The translations under genes and the position numbers were made by a program. Below, piece by piece: positions 63,973-64,000 of a DNA stretch of 64,000 nucleotides. The notes beneath the pieces were generated by a model. It did not search any database, had not been told where the DNA came from, and saw only the letters and a program-made list of their open reading frames with translations. This DNA comes from Bacteroidota bacterium (GTDB lineage: Bacteria > Bacteroidota > Bacteroidia > AKYH767-A > 2013-40CM-41-45): the NCBI GenBank assembly GCA_016720935.1, contig JADKJP010000002.1:248001-312000 (forward strand). Reading direction: 5' to 3'. Numbering within the stretch: position 1 is the stretch's first letter; every line of letters starts with the position of its first letter.

Positions 63973-64000
63973 AACTTGTTTATATTATTTGATTTCTTAA

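Noticed and set aside
1..64000. CRISPR array, prophage, integron or complete insertion sequence
   Set aside because: No regularly spaced direct repeats, integrase, transposase or phage structural gene was recognised.

Overview
The window comes from a chromosome of the phylum Bacteroidota, most likely an environmental gliding or predatory-type lineage near the Chitinophagales/Sphingobacteriales or the uncultured Bacteroidia. Several things point there. At least eleven secreted proteins end in type IX secretion (T9SS) sorting domains with IYPNP-like motifs. SprB repeats, a SusC-style TonB receptor, DUF5777, lamin-tail and choice-of-anchor V domains are present. Many promoters match the Bacteroidota -7 box TAnnTTTG, and Shine-Dalgarno sites are mostly absent. 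No rRNA, tRNA, CRISPR array, prophage or complete IS was found.

Layout. 0-17 kb: the 3' part of a giant alpha-2-macroglobulin-like protein, a T9SS-exported purple-acid-phosphatase-like enzyme, a PPC/DUF296 protein, a frameshifted choice-of-anchor V/SprB protein, a small HMA-like secreted protein and a 1490-residue adhesin-like T9SS cargo. 17-25 kb: a YdeI/DUF1905 and SET-domain pair, a T9SS protein followed by a TonB-dependent receptor, a P-loop kinase, an MtfA-like zinc peptidase and a DUF885 lipoprotein. 25-32.4 kb: a locus for the lower kynurenine/3-hydroxyanthranilate pathway (ALDH, SDR, 3-hydroxyanthranilate dioxygenase, ACMS decarboxylase) interleaved with a TMTC-like membrane/TPR protein and two small genes. 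32.4-36.2 kb: a DUF1223 protein, a 199-bp MITE-like element, a candidate structured RNA, then a minus-strand cluster of DUF5777 barrel, two c-type-cytochrome-like lipoproteins with non-standard heme motifs and a choice-of-anchor V protein. 36.4-53 kb: a two-component system, a long PurF-like amidotransferase, a Gly-rich T9SS protein, a diheme peroxidase convergent with and overlapping an aspartate-semialdehyde dehydrogenase, a lamin-tail protein, a methyltransferase, another T9SS protein and a Dcp-type M3 peptidase. 53-64 kb: T9SS cargo, two paralogous HMA-AraC regulators around a 41-residue Cys-rich metallothionein-like peptide, a small membrane peptide and a truncated hemoglobin, a tetraheme cytochrome, and two more large T9SS proteins.

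The points most worth following are these. The first is the HMA-AraC / metallothionein-like / truncated-globin neighbourhood, which looks like an undescribed metal-response unit. The second is a promoter architecture shared by three minus-strand genes: a CGGACGGG/CGAACGGG block placed exactly 34 nt from the -7 box, with a 76-nt gapless match between two of them. The third is the MITE with its TTTA target duplication. The fourth is the inverted duplication that appears to have replaced the asd stop codon. The fifth is the single-base frameshift in the SprB-type protein.
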